Shown: one piece after another, positions 9,724-19,500 of the stretch | Numbering within the stretch: position 1 is the stretch's first letter | How the letters are laid out: each line of letters starts with the position of its first letter | From: Gordonia namibiensis NBRC 108229 | GTDB lineage: Bacteria > Actinomycetota > Actinomycetes > Mycobacteriales > Mycobacteriaceae | NCBI RefSeq assembly: GCF_000298235.1 | Contig: NZ_BAHE01000020.1 | Coordinates: 62,001-126,000 of the forward strand | Length of the DNA: 64,000 bases | Direction: 5' to 3' | Notes under the pieces: model-generated | The model's input: only the letters and a program-made list of their open reading frames with translations | Databases searched by the model: none | Told to the model about the DNA's origin: nothing | Made by a program: the position numbers and the translations under genes

Positions 9724-9761
9724 GATGGGAGTGCCACGGGTACCACCGCGACACTCCCATC
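9724..9761. terminator. Hairpin downstream of embB1
   Basis: GATGGGAGTG (9724-9733) and CACTCCCATC (9752-9761) are perfect 10-base arms around an 18-nt loop, 19 nt beyond the embB1 stop on the minus strand. It is a likely terminator of the embC-embA1-embB1 group. Confidence 0.55.
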
Positions 9762-9779
9762 AGCACAGGTCAGAACCGG

Positions 9780-12700
9780 TCAGTAACCGCTCGATCGCAT
9801 CGGCGCGGGGTCGTAGAGCCCCGACCGTCGGGCCTCGCCGAGCTCGATCTCGGCGGGCGGCGCCGGGATGATCTCGGTGAACCGCTGCAGGCCGCCCCAG
9901 TCCCGCCCCCAGTTGTTGCGCAGGTACGTCGGAAGCAGCGTGGGACGCAGCATCGCCTCGGTGATGCCCAACGGTCCGCCCGCAGTGCCCGACATCCAGG
10001 TCTGGCTGTTCTTCCGGGTGGCCTCCGCGTCTGGCATGATCCGCCACTTCGGCACCTCGAGCACACCGTGCCGCACCTTCATCGGCTGCTGGCAGGGGAA
10101 GACCAGTCCGGGCAGCCAGTCGATGAACACCGGGTCGGTCCGGCCGACGACCTCGTCGAGCGTCGCCAGCCTGCTGACGCGCGGCGGGGTGATGGCCACC
10201 CACTCCGACGACGCCGCCGCGGTGTCCTCGACCAGGATGCGCACCACGGTCGACTGCGCCGGCGAATCGGCCAGCGGGAACCGCAGGTTGCGCCACGTGG
10301 GGACCTCACCGATGTCGATGGGGAACATCTGGCCCGTCCGCACCACGCGGCCGTCGGCCCCGACGCGACCGAACTGTGCGACCACCTTCTGGCCCGCATG
10401 GACGACACCGATGCCGTCGACGGCCTCGACCGATCCGGCGACCGCCATGGTGAGCAGCGGAGCGTCGTCGGAGCGTTCCGGCAGTTGGTACCAGTCCGTG
10501 GTGAGCGAGGCGGTGCCCGACGGCGAGCCGTAGCTGCCGAGAACAGGTGTGGCGGCGGGGTTCAGCCCGAACGGCAGTCGGACCGTCGACCCGTTGATGC
10601 CGCGTGCGCCCTGGCCGCCCTCGGTGCCACCCTGCGCCGACGACGAGTCGGCGGACTCGTCCGCACCGGCACCGGTCTGCGCGGTGTTCTGCGCGCTGGT
10701 CGTGGCGGAGTCGTTGCTCTCGGTGGCATCCACCGACAGCTTGTCGGGAACCCCGTTGGGGGTGAAGCCGGTCGAGTCCGAGCCCGAGAGTGCTTGGGCC
10801 ACACCGGGTGCCGGCCGCCCGTTCACCGCTGCCGGTGGGAGCAGGCCCGCCGTCGGATCGGCCTCGACGAGGACGTCGTTGGCCAGACCGCATGAATTAC
10901 CGGTCAGGGCACGGGCATTGGACTTCATCCAGGACCACGAATCCCGTTGCTCGTAGGCACCCTTCAGGAACGAGGCGACCATGAACAGCACCATCAGGCC
11001 GGAGATCACCGGCAACGGCGAGAACTTGAGCTTCGAGTACCACCGGTCACCACCACGGGTCCGGGTCTGCTCGTCGACGAAGTCGTCGCGGAAGTGGAAC
11101 CACAGGCCGGCCAGAGCCGTGACCACCGCCGCGAGAAGGATGAACCACGCGACGTTGATCCCGCCGACCGCCGGCGGACGGTCCCACCACGGCACCCCGT
11201 AGCTGCCGACGAACCACCAGCCGTTGGTGCCGGCGAACGAGATCCCGGTGATCGCGAGCACGGCGGCCGCGAAGAAGGTGCGGTTGCGACGCGACCGCAG
11301 CACCGCGGGAGCCATCATCGCGCCCGCCGCGGCGGCGATACCGGCGGCGATGCCCGCGTAGACGCCGAAGTGGTGGGTCCACTTGGTCGGGGTGAACGCG
11401 ATGAAGAACATGGTGCCGAGAGTGACCGCGATCAGCCGCCAGATCGGGGCCCGCGCAACACCGTTCGGATGCTCACGGCGCAGCAGGCGCAGCAGCACGA
11501 CGAACAGGCAGAGGATCATCGCCAGCACGCCGAAGCGTCGCGCGAGGGTGCCGTCGGCGGTCGGCAGGATCAGGTAGTAGTACCGGATCGGTTCCTGCCA
11601 CCACTCCAGTGTCGGCCCCACATCGGAGGCGACCTTGTTACCCGCGATCAGCGGGGCCAGGGGCTGATCGAAGAAGATCTGGTAGAGCACCGCGGTACCC
11701 GCGGCCAGGATCGGCGCGAGCATCGGCAGCAGCCCGTCGCGGCGACGCCGGGAAACGAGGGTCTTCACGATCGGCCGGATGCCGGCGAGCAGCGCGGCGA
11801 CTGCCATCAAGCCGCCGGGGGCGAGAGCGAGGGTGAACGCCGCGGTCACCACCGCGACCGCGTACGGCAACAGGCGCCGCGTCGCGATCGCGCGTTCCAC
11901 GCAGCACCAGGTGAGCAGTGCGCCCACGGCTTCCGCCGGCTCCGGGCGCAGACCGTTGTTGAAGGGCAACCAGATCGCGAGGAAGACGAACGCCGCCGAC
12001 CACACCGCGGGCGTGCTGTTGCGGACGGCGCGGCCCAGACGGGGGATCACCTCGCGGCTGATGAGCCACCAGCCGAGCAGGCCCAGCAGGAAGGCGGGCA
12101 GGCGCATGAAGGGCGCGGCGACGCTGATGTGCGACATCGCCGAGATGACCTGGAAATGCCAGCCGAACGGGTCCTGCGGGACGCCGAAGTAGCGGAAGTA
12201 GTTGTCTGCGTAGCCGGCCTCGCTGGTGATGCGGCCGACGGTGAAGTTGTAACCGTCGTCGGAGGTGTTGGCACCGGCGAACCACCAGAAGGCCAGGATC
12301 GCGAACACCGCGACGTCGGGCGGGCGGATGGTCCACCAACCGGTCGGCAGAAAACGCTTGTGGGCCCGCCCGTCCCGACTGTCGAGGACACCGAGAGCGA
12401 TGAGCGAGAGGATCGTCATCACGATGCCGACCACGATCGCCGCGAGTTTCACCGGCGTCGGCGAGGTGACGTAGCGGGTGTCGATGGTGGCACGCAGCGA
12501 CAACCCGTCGCGGGACACGTCCGCGGGCAGGTCGCTGTAGACGCCGACGATCTGCGGCCGCATCTCGTGGTCGGGGATGGCGAACTCGTTCAGGCCACCG
12601 TCGGCGGACTCGGGTGCGGGCAGTCCCTCGAAACGGCCGTCGACGCCCTCGCCGTCGGCGTGCATCACGATCCGGCAGTTCGGGTTCGCCTGCGCCGCCG

Positions 12701-13106
12701 CGCGATCGGTGTTGAGGAGCACCACATTGCGGTCGATCATCGTCAGCGTGTCGGCGGTGGCGCGGACGAAGAGGCCGCGGGCGGAATCGTCCTGCCCGCC
12801 CTCCGGTGTCGTCGACAGGAGGACCCCACCCTGCGCGGGCAGGCGGGCGGCCAGCGAACACGGCACCGACATGTCCATGTCGATCGGGACGAAGGCCACC
12901 AGCGGCGCCGCCACATCCGAGACCGAATCGCCCTGCGGCCACTCGAGTTCGGCGGTGGTCTGGTTCACCGGCAGGATCGGCGTGACGATCGCGAGCAGGA
13001 AACCCAGCAGACCCGTGACGACCGCGACGATCTTCGCGGTGCGGTGGTCGCGCCCGGGTCGCTCATCGGCCTTCGGGGTCGTGCTCGTGGGGTTGGGTTC
13101 ACTCAT
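9780..13106 (-). CDS. embB: Arabinosyltransferase, EmbB-type, first copy
   Basis: GT53 arabinosyltransferase of 1108 aa in the plasma membrane, the ethambutol-target type. It shows an N-terminal membrane segment (about residues 25-47), a DDGY catalytic motif at D283-D284, the EmbB-like segment RYYYLILPTADG, FTPTKWTHHFGVYAG, and a C-terminal carbohydrate-binding region ending GLYDPAPMR. The residue aligned with M. tuberculosis Met306 is V290, and N287 aligns with Ile303. A Ser/Thr/Asp/Gln-rich linker (nucleotides about 10605-10748) precedes GINGSTVRLPFGL. The ATG overlaps the embA1 stop by 8 nt, the same geometry as embA2-embB2. I call this the ancestral-position copy because it follows embC and embA directly, as in mycobacteria. 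Confidence 0.94.
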   Translation of the reverse strand: MSEPNPTSTTPKADERPGRDHRTAKIVAVVTGLLGFLLAIVTPILPVNQTTAELEWPQGDSVSDVAAPLVAFVPIDMDMSVPCSLAARLPAQGGVLLSTTPEGGQDDSARGLFVRATADTLTMIDRNVVLLNTDRAAAQANPNCRIVMHADGEGVDGRFEGLPAPESADGGLNEFAIPDHEMRPQIVGVYSDLPADVSRDGLSLRATIDTRYVTSPTPVKLAAIVVGIVMTILSLIALGVLDSRDGRAHKRFLPTGWWTIRPPDVAVFAILAFWWFAGANTSDDGYNFTVGRITSEAGYADNYFRYFGVPQDPFGWHFQVISAMSHISVAAPFMRLPAFLLGLLGWWLISREVIPRLGRAVRNSTPAVWSAAFVFLAIWLPFNNGLRPEPAEAVGALLTWCCVERAIATRRLLPYAVAVVTAAFTLALAPGGLMAVAALLAGIRPIVKTLVSRRRRDGLLPMLAPILAAGTAVLYQIFFDQPLAPLIAGNKVASDVGPTLEWWQEPIRYYYLILPTADGTLARRFGVLAMILCLFVVLLRLLRREHPNGVARAPIWRLIAVTLGTMFFIAFTPTKWTHHFGVYAGIAAGIAAAAGAMMAPAVLRSRRNRTFFAAAVLAITGISFAGTNGWWFVGSYGVPWWDRPPAVGGINVAWFILLAAVVTALAGLWFHFRDDFVDEQTRTRGGDRWYSKLKFSPLPVISGLMVLFMVASFLKGAYEQRDSWSWMKSNARALTGNSCGLANDVLVEADPTAGLLPPAAVNGRPAPGVAQALSGSDSTGFTPNGVPDKLSVDATESNDSATTSAQNTAQTGAGADESADSSSAQGGTEGGQGARGINGSTVRLPFGLNPAATPVLGSYGSPSGTASLTTDWYQLPERSDDAPLLTMAVAGSVEAVDGIGVVHAGQKVVAQFGRVGADGRVVRTGQMFPIDIGEVPTWRNLRFPLADSPAQSTVVRILVEDTAAASSEWVAITPPRVSRLATLDEVVGRTDPVFIDWLPGLVFPCQQPMKVRHGVLEVPKWRIMPDAEATRKNSQTWMSGTAGGPLGITEAMLRPTLLPTYLRNNWGRDWGGLQRFTEIIPAPPAEIELGEARRSGLYDPAPMRSSGY

Positions 13107-16100
13107 GGGATTCGGGCTCCACCCTGATCGAGCCGGCGCGTGACCAGCCCCATTGCGTCGTCTGTGCGGTGTCGATCTGTGCGTTCGGTGCGTCGGGTAC
13201 CAGTGGCGTCAGCTTCTCCAGGGCGCCCCATTCACGAACCCAGTCGTCCTTGAGGTAGGTCGACACGGCCTGGGCCGAGGTCGTCGCCTCCGAGATACCG
13301 AGCAGGCCGCCGTCGACCCCGGCCTGCCAGGTCTTGGACTGCGAGTTGGTCAGCGGGTAGTCACCCAGGATCCGCCACTGCGGCACCTGGGCGACGCCGT
13401 TCGAGACACCCATCGGCTGTTGGCACGGGAAGTGCGAGGCCACCCCGAAGTCGATCAAGGTCGGCGCCGTCGTCCCGACGACCTCCTGCAGGGTCTGCAG
13501 CTGCGGCGCGCGCGGAGGCGTGATCCCGATGAACTGCTTGTCGCCGAGATTGTTGTCCTGCAACGACAGTCGCATCACGGTCGCAGCCGGCGGGGCGGCC
13601 GCCATCGGCACCCGCATGTTGCGCCACGGACGGTTGAGGATCACCGGCCCGGGGTCGAAGGGCAGGATGTCCGGGCCGACCTGCTCGAACTCACCATCCG
13701 GGCCGGGCCGGCCGAACTGGACGACCATCTTCTGCCCGAAGTTGCGCACCCCGAAGGTGTCGATGGTCGAGACGGCGCCGGCGGTGCTGAACACGAGCAG
13801 CGGCGACGCGGCCCGGTCGGCGGGCAGGTCGTACCAACCCGTCGTGAGGCGCGCCTCGCCGTTGTACCCGTAGCTGCCGAGTACGGGCGTCGTGGCGGGG
13901 TCGAGTCCGAAGGGAAGCTTGGCGTTGGACCCGTTGACGGTTTCGGGGCCGCGGCCGCCGGTGGTCCCGGAGCCGAGTCCGCCGGTGATGGCGAACGGGC
14001 GCGCCATGCTCGCCGACACGTTCATCTGGCCCGGCCGCTGGCTCCCCGGTTCGGGTTGCAGGTCGCCGGGGATGCCGTTGGGGGAGAAGCCGACCGGGTT
14101 CTCCCCGCGCAGTGCCTCGGTCGCCGACGCGCCGCCGGCGGGGGTGAGCATGCCCGCGTTCGGATCGACTTCGACGAGCACCTCGTCGGCGAGTCCACAG
14201 GGGTTGCCGCGCAGGGTGTTCAGGTTCTCGGTGAGCACCGTCGGCGCCGGATGGCGGGTGACGGCGGCCTTGACGAACAGCAGCATCTCGACGACGACGA
14301 GGAGTCCGGCGATCACCGCGATCGGCGAGGACGCGAGGAACAGGCGACGCCGGTCTGCGCGGGTCTCACCGGGGCCCGTGTCGCTGTGCGCGAGACCGCG
14401 ATTGGTGACGTAATCGAGTCGGAGATGCTGCCAGACCGCCAGGGCGGCAGCCAGGACGGCGAGGATCAGGAACAGCGTGGACGCCCCGTAGCCGGCGATG
14501 ACGGGCGCACGGTCGAACCAGGAGATGCCGTACTCGTAGGCGAACGGCCACGAGTTGTAACCGGCCATCGCCGCGGCCATCGCGAACAACAGACCCGAGA
14601 CGAAGACGGTCAGGTTGCGGGCGGACCGTGCCGCCGATTGGGCGACGGCGAGGGTTGCGGCTGCGGAGATCGCCGCCGCGAGGCCGGCGAGGACGCCGAA
14701 CTGGATCGTCCACTTCGTCGGGGTGAACACGAACAGCAGCAGGGTCACACCCACTGCGCCGACGAGACGCCACACCGGACCGGGGTCCACGCCGCGAATC
14801 CGGGTGCGCCGCAGCATCACCGCGACCACGACGAACAGTCCGGCGAGAAGAAGGAGCAGGGGTACGCGGCGGGTCAGCGAACCGTCGTCGGTGACGACCG
14901 AGATGAAGTAGTAGCGCAGGAACTCCTGGTGCCAGGAGATCACCGGGCCGACGGTGTAGCGGAGCTTGATGGCCTCGAGCACCGTCGCGAGCGTCTGATC
15001 CCGGAACACGATGACCAGCACGACCATCCCGGCGGCGGCGATCGGGGCGACGAGCGCCGCAGTCGAGGTCCATCTCGAACCGCCGAACTCGTTGCGTCGT
15101 CGGAGCAGGATGTGCAGCAGCGAACGGGCGGCGACGAGCAGGATCGCGACGCCGACGACGCCGTGCGGAGCCAGCGCGAGGGTGAACCCGGCGAGCGCGG
15201 CGGCGAGCGCCGCCGGCAGGAGGCGTCGGGTGGAGATGGCGTATTCGGCTGCCCACCAGGTCAACAGGGAGCCGAGGACGATGATGCCCTCGCTGCGCAG
15301 GCCGCTGCAGAACGGCAGCCAGAACGCGGTGAACGTCAGGGCGGCGGCCCAGGTGGCCCAGGAACTGCGACGCACCGCCGGGCCCAGACGCGGAAGCAGC
15401 ACCCGGCTGAGCACGAACCACGACACGAGGCCGGCGACGAGGGCCGGGATGTGCATCCACAGGATCGACGGCGAGATCGACGACCACGTCGAGAGGAAGC
15501 TGTAATACCAGTCGAACGGCGCCTCGGGGATGCCGTAGAAGCGGTAGTAGTTCGCCAGATAGCCGAACCCGTCGGCGGTGCGGCCCATGTTGAGGATGTA
15601 GCCGTCGTCGGGCGAACCGGCCCCGAGCAACAGCCAGACCAGCAGGATCGCCGTCACGACCAGGTCGGCGGCGCGCGGCTTCAGGGAGTGCCACCAGACG
15701 CGGGTCCGGGCCCCGATCCGGCGGTGATAGCCCTGGATACGGTCGAGGAGGGCCAGGGCGACCAGTGCCACGATCACCGAGATCACGGCGAGGACCATCA
15801 CGATGATCTTCAGGACCGTCGGCGAGGACTCGTACCGGTTGTCGACGACGATCGAGACCGACATACCGGCGGCGGCCGCGGCGCGGGCCTGCTCGGGACT
15901 CAGCTCGCTGAAGATGCCGGCGACCTGCGGGCGCTTCTCGGGCGGTAAGACCGTCGAGTCGCCGAGGCCGACGAACTGGGCGCCGGGTCCGCTCGGGGCG
16001 GAGAAGATGTGCAGCTCGCGGCAACGGTCTAGATCGGCGCGGGGCGCGGTGGCCGCGACGCTGTTGCGGAAGGTGACCGTGACGGCCTGATCGGACTTCG

Positions 16101-16422
16101 TCACCCACAGCGACGAACCCTTCGACTTCGGCGCGCTCACCGGCATCGTCGACAGGACGACGCCGTTGCGAGCACTCGCCAGCGTGGAACACGGGATGCG
16201 GGCGTCGAGCGTCTGCGGGGTCTGCGCGATGAGTGGCGCCATCACCGACGACGTCTCGGCGGCGAGCTGCTGACCTGCGGGCCAGGTGATGTCGGCGTCG
16301 GTGGCCTTCACCGGCAGCAGCGGCGTCAGAGCGCACAGCACGACGCCGAGAACACCCGCGACGATCGCGATCAGACGAGCGGTATGTGCGGAAACACGGG
16401 ACGTCGGAGCTGTCACAGGCAC
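13099..16422 (-). CDS. embA: Arabinosyltransferase, EmbA-type, first copy
   Basis: GT53 arabinosyltransferase, 1107 aa from the GTG at 16422. It carries WPAGQQLAAETSSV, the DDGY motif (D272 from this start), CSGLRSEG, FTPTKWTIQFGV and the C-terminal GWSRAGSIR typical of EmbA; the position aligned with Met306 of EmbB is Met. An ATG at 16467 in the same frame would add 15 residues. I prefer the GTG because a TACGAT hexamer lies exactly 8 nt before it, inside the extra coding part, and because 15 residues before the first hydrophobic segment matches EmbA of mycobacteria. It sits about 136 bp after embC, with a repeat element between, and seems to have its own promoter as well as any read-through. 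Confidence 0.92.
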   Translation of the reverse strand: MPVTAPTSRVSAHTARLIAIVAGVLGVVLCALTPLLPVKATDADITWPAGQQLAAETSSVMAPLIAQTPQTLDARIPCSTLASARNGVVLSTMPVSAPKSKGSSLWVTKSDQAVTVTFRNSVAATAPRADLDRCRELHIFSAPSGPGAQFVGLGDSTVLPPEKRPQVAGIFSELSPEQARAAAAAGMSVSIVVDNRYESSPTVLKIIVMVLAVISVIVALVALALLDRIQGYHRRIGARTRVWWHSLKPRAADLVVTAILLVWLLLGAGSPDDGYILNMGRTADGFGYLANYYRFYGIPEAPFDWYYSFLSTWSSISPSILWMHIPALVAGLVSWFVLSRVLLPRLGPAVRRSSWATWAAALTFTAFWLPFCSGLRSEGIIVLGSLLTWWAAEYAISTRRLLPAALAAALAGFTLALAPHGVVGVAILLVAARSLLHILLRRRNEFGGSRWTSTAALVAPIAAAGMVVLVIVFRDQTLATVLEAIKLRYTVGPVISWHQEFLRYYFISVVTDDGSLTRRVPLLLLLAGLFVVVAVMLRRTRIRGVDPGPVWRLVGAVGVTLLLFVFTPTKWTIQFGVLAGLAAAISAAATLAVAQSAARSARNLTVFVSGLLFAMAAAMAGYNSWPFAYEYGISWFDRAPVIAGYGASTLFLILAVLAAALAVWQHLRLDYVTNRGLAHSDTGPGETRADRRRLFLASSPIAVIAGLLVVVEMLLFVKAAVTRHPAPTVLTENLNTLRGNPCGLADEVLVEVDPNAGMLTPAGGASATEALRGENPVGFSPNGIPGDLQPEPGSQRPGQMNVSASMARPFAITGGLGSGTTGGRGPETVNGSNAKLPFGLDPATTPVLGSYGYNGEARLTTGWYDLPADRAASPLLVFSTAGAVSTIDTFGVRNFGQKMVVQFGRPGPDGEFEQVGPDILPFDPGPVILNRPWRNMRVPMAAAPPAATVMRLSLQDNNLGDKQFIGITPPRAPQLQTLQEVVGTTAPTLIDFGVASHFPCQQPMGVSNGVAQVPQWRILGDYPLTNSQSKTWQAGVDGGLLGISEATTSAQAVSTYLKDDWVREWGALEKLTPLVPDAPNAQIDTAQTTQWGWSRAGSIRVEPESHE

Positions 16423-16436
16423 GGTGCTTGATCGTA
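16423..16436 (-). promoter_or_regulatory. Putative leaderless promoter of embA1 (-10 TACGAT)
   Basis: TACGAT (16436-16431 on the minus strand) is followed by 8 nt and the GTG at 16422. It lies inside the reading frame of the longer annotated start, which argues for the shorter one. Confidence 0.5.
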
Positions 16437-16492
16437 TGCGACCGACACCCGGCCACCTAGCGCCCACCCTTCGTGGCTCGCTCCGCTCGCAC

Positions 16493-16525
16493 CTCAGGGA
16501 GCAGACACCGGCTTCGCTCCCTGAG
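16493..16525. terminator. Hairpin inside the repeat downstream of embC
   Basis: CTCAGGGAGC (16493-16502) and GCTCCCTGAG (16516-16525) are perfect 10-base arms with a 13-nt loop, about 35 nt after the embC stop. It may attenuate read-through into embA1. Confidence 0.5.
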
Positions 16526-16558
16526 TAGCCCGGAGCTTGCGAAGGGCGTATCGAAGGG
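16498..16558. repeat. Dispersed REP-like repeat after embC
   Basis: It contains CCCTGAGTAGCCCGGAGCTT, then GCGAAGGGCGTATCGAAGGG, ending at the embC stop codon (16559). It is the same family as 7507-7598 and 34020-34112. Confidence 0.75.
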
Positions 16559-19500
16559 TCAGTGCCGGAGCGGCGCCGGGCTCCACAGACCGCTGCGGGT
16601 CTCCGTGCCGGTGTCGATGTCGGCGAGGCTGTCCACGCCGCCGTACGGCTCGTAGCGCTCCAGCGCGCCCCAGTCGCGGCCGATGTCGGCCATCAGATAC
16701 GTCGGCAGGGCGGTGGGCTGCTGCGACACGTCGATCCAGCCGAGCGGGCCGCCGCCGTAGTAGTTCTGCCATGCCGAGACCGCGGCCGCCAGATCCGACC
16801 CCGGCTTGATCCGCCACTGGGGGATCTCGGCGACGCCCGCATCGTGGGTGAACGGCCGCTGGCACGGGAAGGCCAGACCCGACGTCCAGTCCACGTGCAC
16901 CGGGTCGGTGCTGCCGACGACGTCCTGCAGCGTCCTCATCTGCGGGACACGCGGCGGGGTCAGGACGATGAAGCGGTCCTCGTTGAGGTTGTCGTCGGTG
17001 GCGACGATGCGGACCGCGGTGGTGTCCGCCGGCAGCTCGCTGGTGTTGTAGCGCAGGTTCCGCCAGGCCGGGCGTGGGCCGGGGTCGATGAGTTCGGTCT
17101 CGCCGGCGGCGGTGAGGTCGGCGTCCTTGGTGTCCGGTCCGATGGGGTCGGCGGTGTACTCGAGCATCACGTTCGGGTTGTCGTATTCGCCGGCCACCGA
17201 CATGGTCAGCAGCGGACGGTCGCGCCAGTCCTCCGGGAGGGCGTACCAGCCGGAGGTGAGCCGGGCCGGGACCTGGTCGAGCTTGGAGTAGCTACCCATG
17301 ACCGGAGTGGTGTTCGGGTCGAGGAAGAACGGCAACGCGGCGCTGCTGCCGTTGACCCCGGGTTCGGCCAGTTCACCGCCACCGGTGCCGCCGGGATTGG
17401 AGTTGACGATCTTCGGGTCGGCCCACACGTTGCCGGACAACACACCCAGCGAGCCCTCACTGGCCGTCGACGCCAGGTCCAGCGGCACACCGTCGGGGGA
17501 GAAGCCGACCGTCTTCGGCGAGGTCCCGGGTGCAGGGGCCGGTCCGCCCAGCGGGTTGCCCAGCGACCCGTCGACGGGCCGCAGCATGTCGCGGTTGGGG
17601 TCTCCTTCGACCCACACCTTGTCGGCCATGCCGCACGGCTTGCCGGCGAGCGCGGCCAGATTGGAGCGCGGCACCGAGTACGACGACGACTGGTGGATGC
17701 CGGCGAACACTGCGGTGACGATCTCGAAGACGACGACGGCCATCGCGAGATAGGCGAGCGGTGCGGCGGCCATCGACGCGGACACGCGTCGGTACCAACG
17801 CCGGTCGGAGGTGTCCGCCCGCCTGGTGGGATCCCCGTCGGGGGAGTGTGGGTCGGTGCCGGTGAACGGTTCCCGGAAGTGGAACCACAGCGCGAGGAGG
17901 AGTAGTGCCAGCGCGGCGTACAGGAACACGCTGCCGAGCATCACCCCGCCGATCTTCACCTGCTCGTAGGCCCAGGGCATGCCCCACGCGGAGTAGTAGT
18001 AATAGGAGTTCGGCGCGGTGAACGCCAACCCGCCGATGAACAGGACGAGTGCACAGAACAGAGTGCGGTTGCGTCGTGAGTGCATCGACTGCTGGCTGGC
18101 GGCGATCGCGGCGATGGCGGCCAGCGCGGCAGCGATACCGGCGAAGACGCCGAAGTGGTGGGTCCACTTGGTCGGCGTGAACATGAGGAACACCAGTGAG
18201 GCGAAGGTGATCGCGACGATGCGGCGGGTGGGTCCGATGGCGGTGCCAGGGATGCGGTTCTTGCGGATCAGAACCGCGGCGGAAACGACGAGTCCGAGGA
18301 TCATCGCGAGGACGGCGAAGCGCCGGGCGATGTCGCCGTCGGCGGAGAACGCGAACAGCAGCGAGTAGCGGCCCATCTCGTTGTACCAGTTCATCGAAGG
18401 CCCGAGTGCCGTCTTCATGCTCGATGCCTCGGAGAACGAGCGCAGGGTCAGGTTCGAGAACACCACGAAGGCGACGAAACTGCCGGCGGCCAGGATCGGG
18501 GCGATGAGCGCGACGTAGGACCACCTCAGCGCGCGGCGCGACGTCGAGTCGCCGGTGATGACCCGGGCGCGCTTGATCAGCGCCATGATCATCGGTCGGG
18601 CACCGGCGATCAGTGCGGCGACCGCGAGCAGGCCGGTCGGACCGGCGGCGAGGCTGAACGCGCCGACGGTGCAGGCCACCGCGGCGGGGAGCAATCGGCC
18701 GGTGGCGATGGCGCGTTCCACCGAGCACCAGGTGAGCAGCGCGCCGAGGCAGATGATCGGCTCGGGACGCAGACCGTTGTTGAACGGGAACCAGCAGGCC
18801 AGGAAGGTGAACGCGGCTGTCCAGGCCACCATCGGGCGGGTCACAGCAGCCCGGCCCAGCCGCGGGATCACCTCGTGACTCACGATGAGCCACACCAGGA
18901 TTCCGCAGGCGAGTGCCGGCAGGCGCATCCAGGGGCTGGCGACCGACACGTGGCTCAGCAGTCCGAAGACCTGGTAATACCAGCCGAACGGGGCCTCGGG
19001 CGCGCCGTACCAGCGGAAGTAATTCGCGGTGTAGTCGGTGTCCTGTGCGACCCGCGACATCGTCAGGAGGTAACCGTCGTCGGAGGTGTTGGGGCCGACG
19101 ATGTGCCACAGGATCAGTGCGCCGATCACCACATAGTCGCGCGAGTTGAGGCGCCACCAGCGGGCGGGGAAGATGCGACGGTGCTTGCGGCCGTCGGTTG
19201 CGTCGAGGGTGGCCAGCGCCGCGAGTGAGAGCAGCGTCGCGGCCACTCCGACGATGATGACGAGCCACTTGGAGAGGGTCGGCGCGGTGTTGTAGCGGGA
19301 GTCGACGGTAACATGTGCGTCGAGACCGTCGATCTCGGACGCGGGCCCGGACAGGTCGGTGAAGAGGCCGGTGACCTGCGGCCGCTGGTCGGGCGAGTTC
19401 TTGAAGGCCTCTTTGTCCTCGGTGGTCCCCTCGAGCGGTTCCCCGGCATCGTCGGTCATGCCGACGAATTCGGCGGTCACCGCGTCGGAATCGGCGTGGA

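Noticed and set aside
13153-15948. 931-codon plus-strand open frame opposite embA1
   Set aside because: Antisense shadow of embA1 with no recognisable domain; all emb genes show such shadows.
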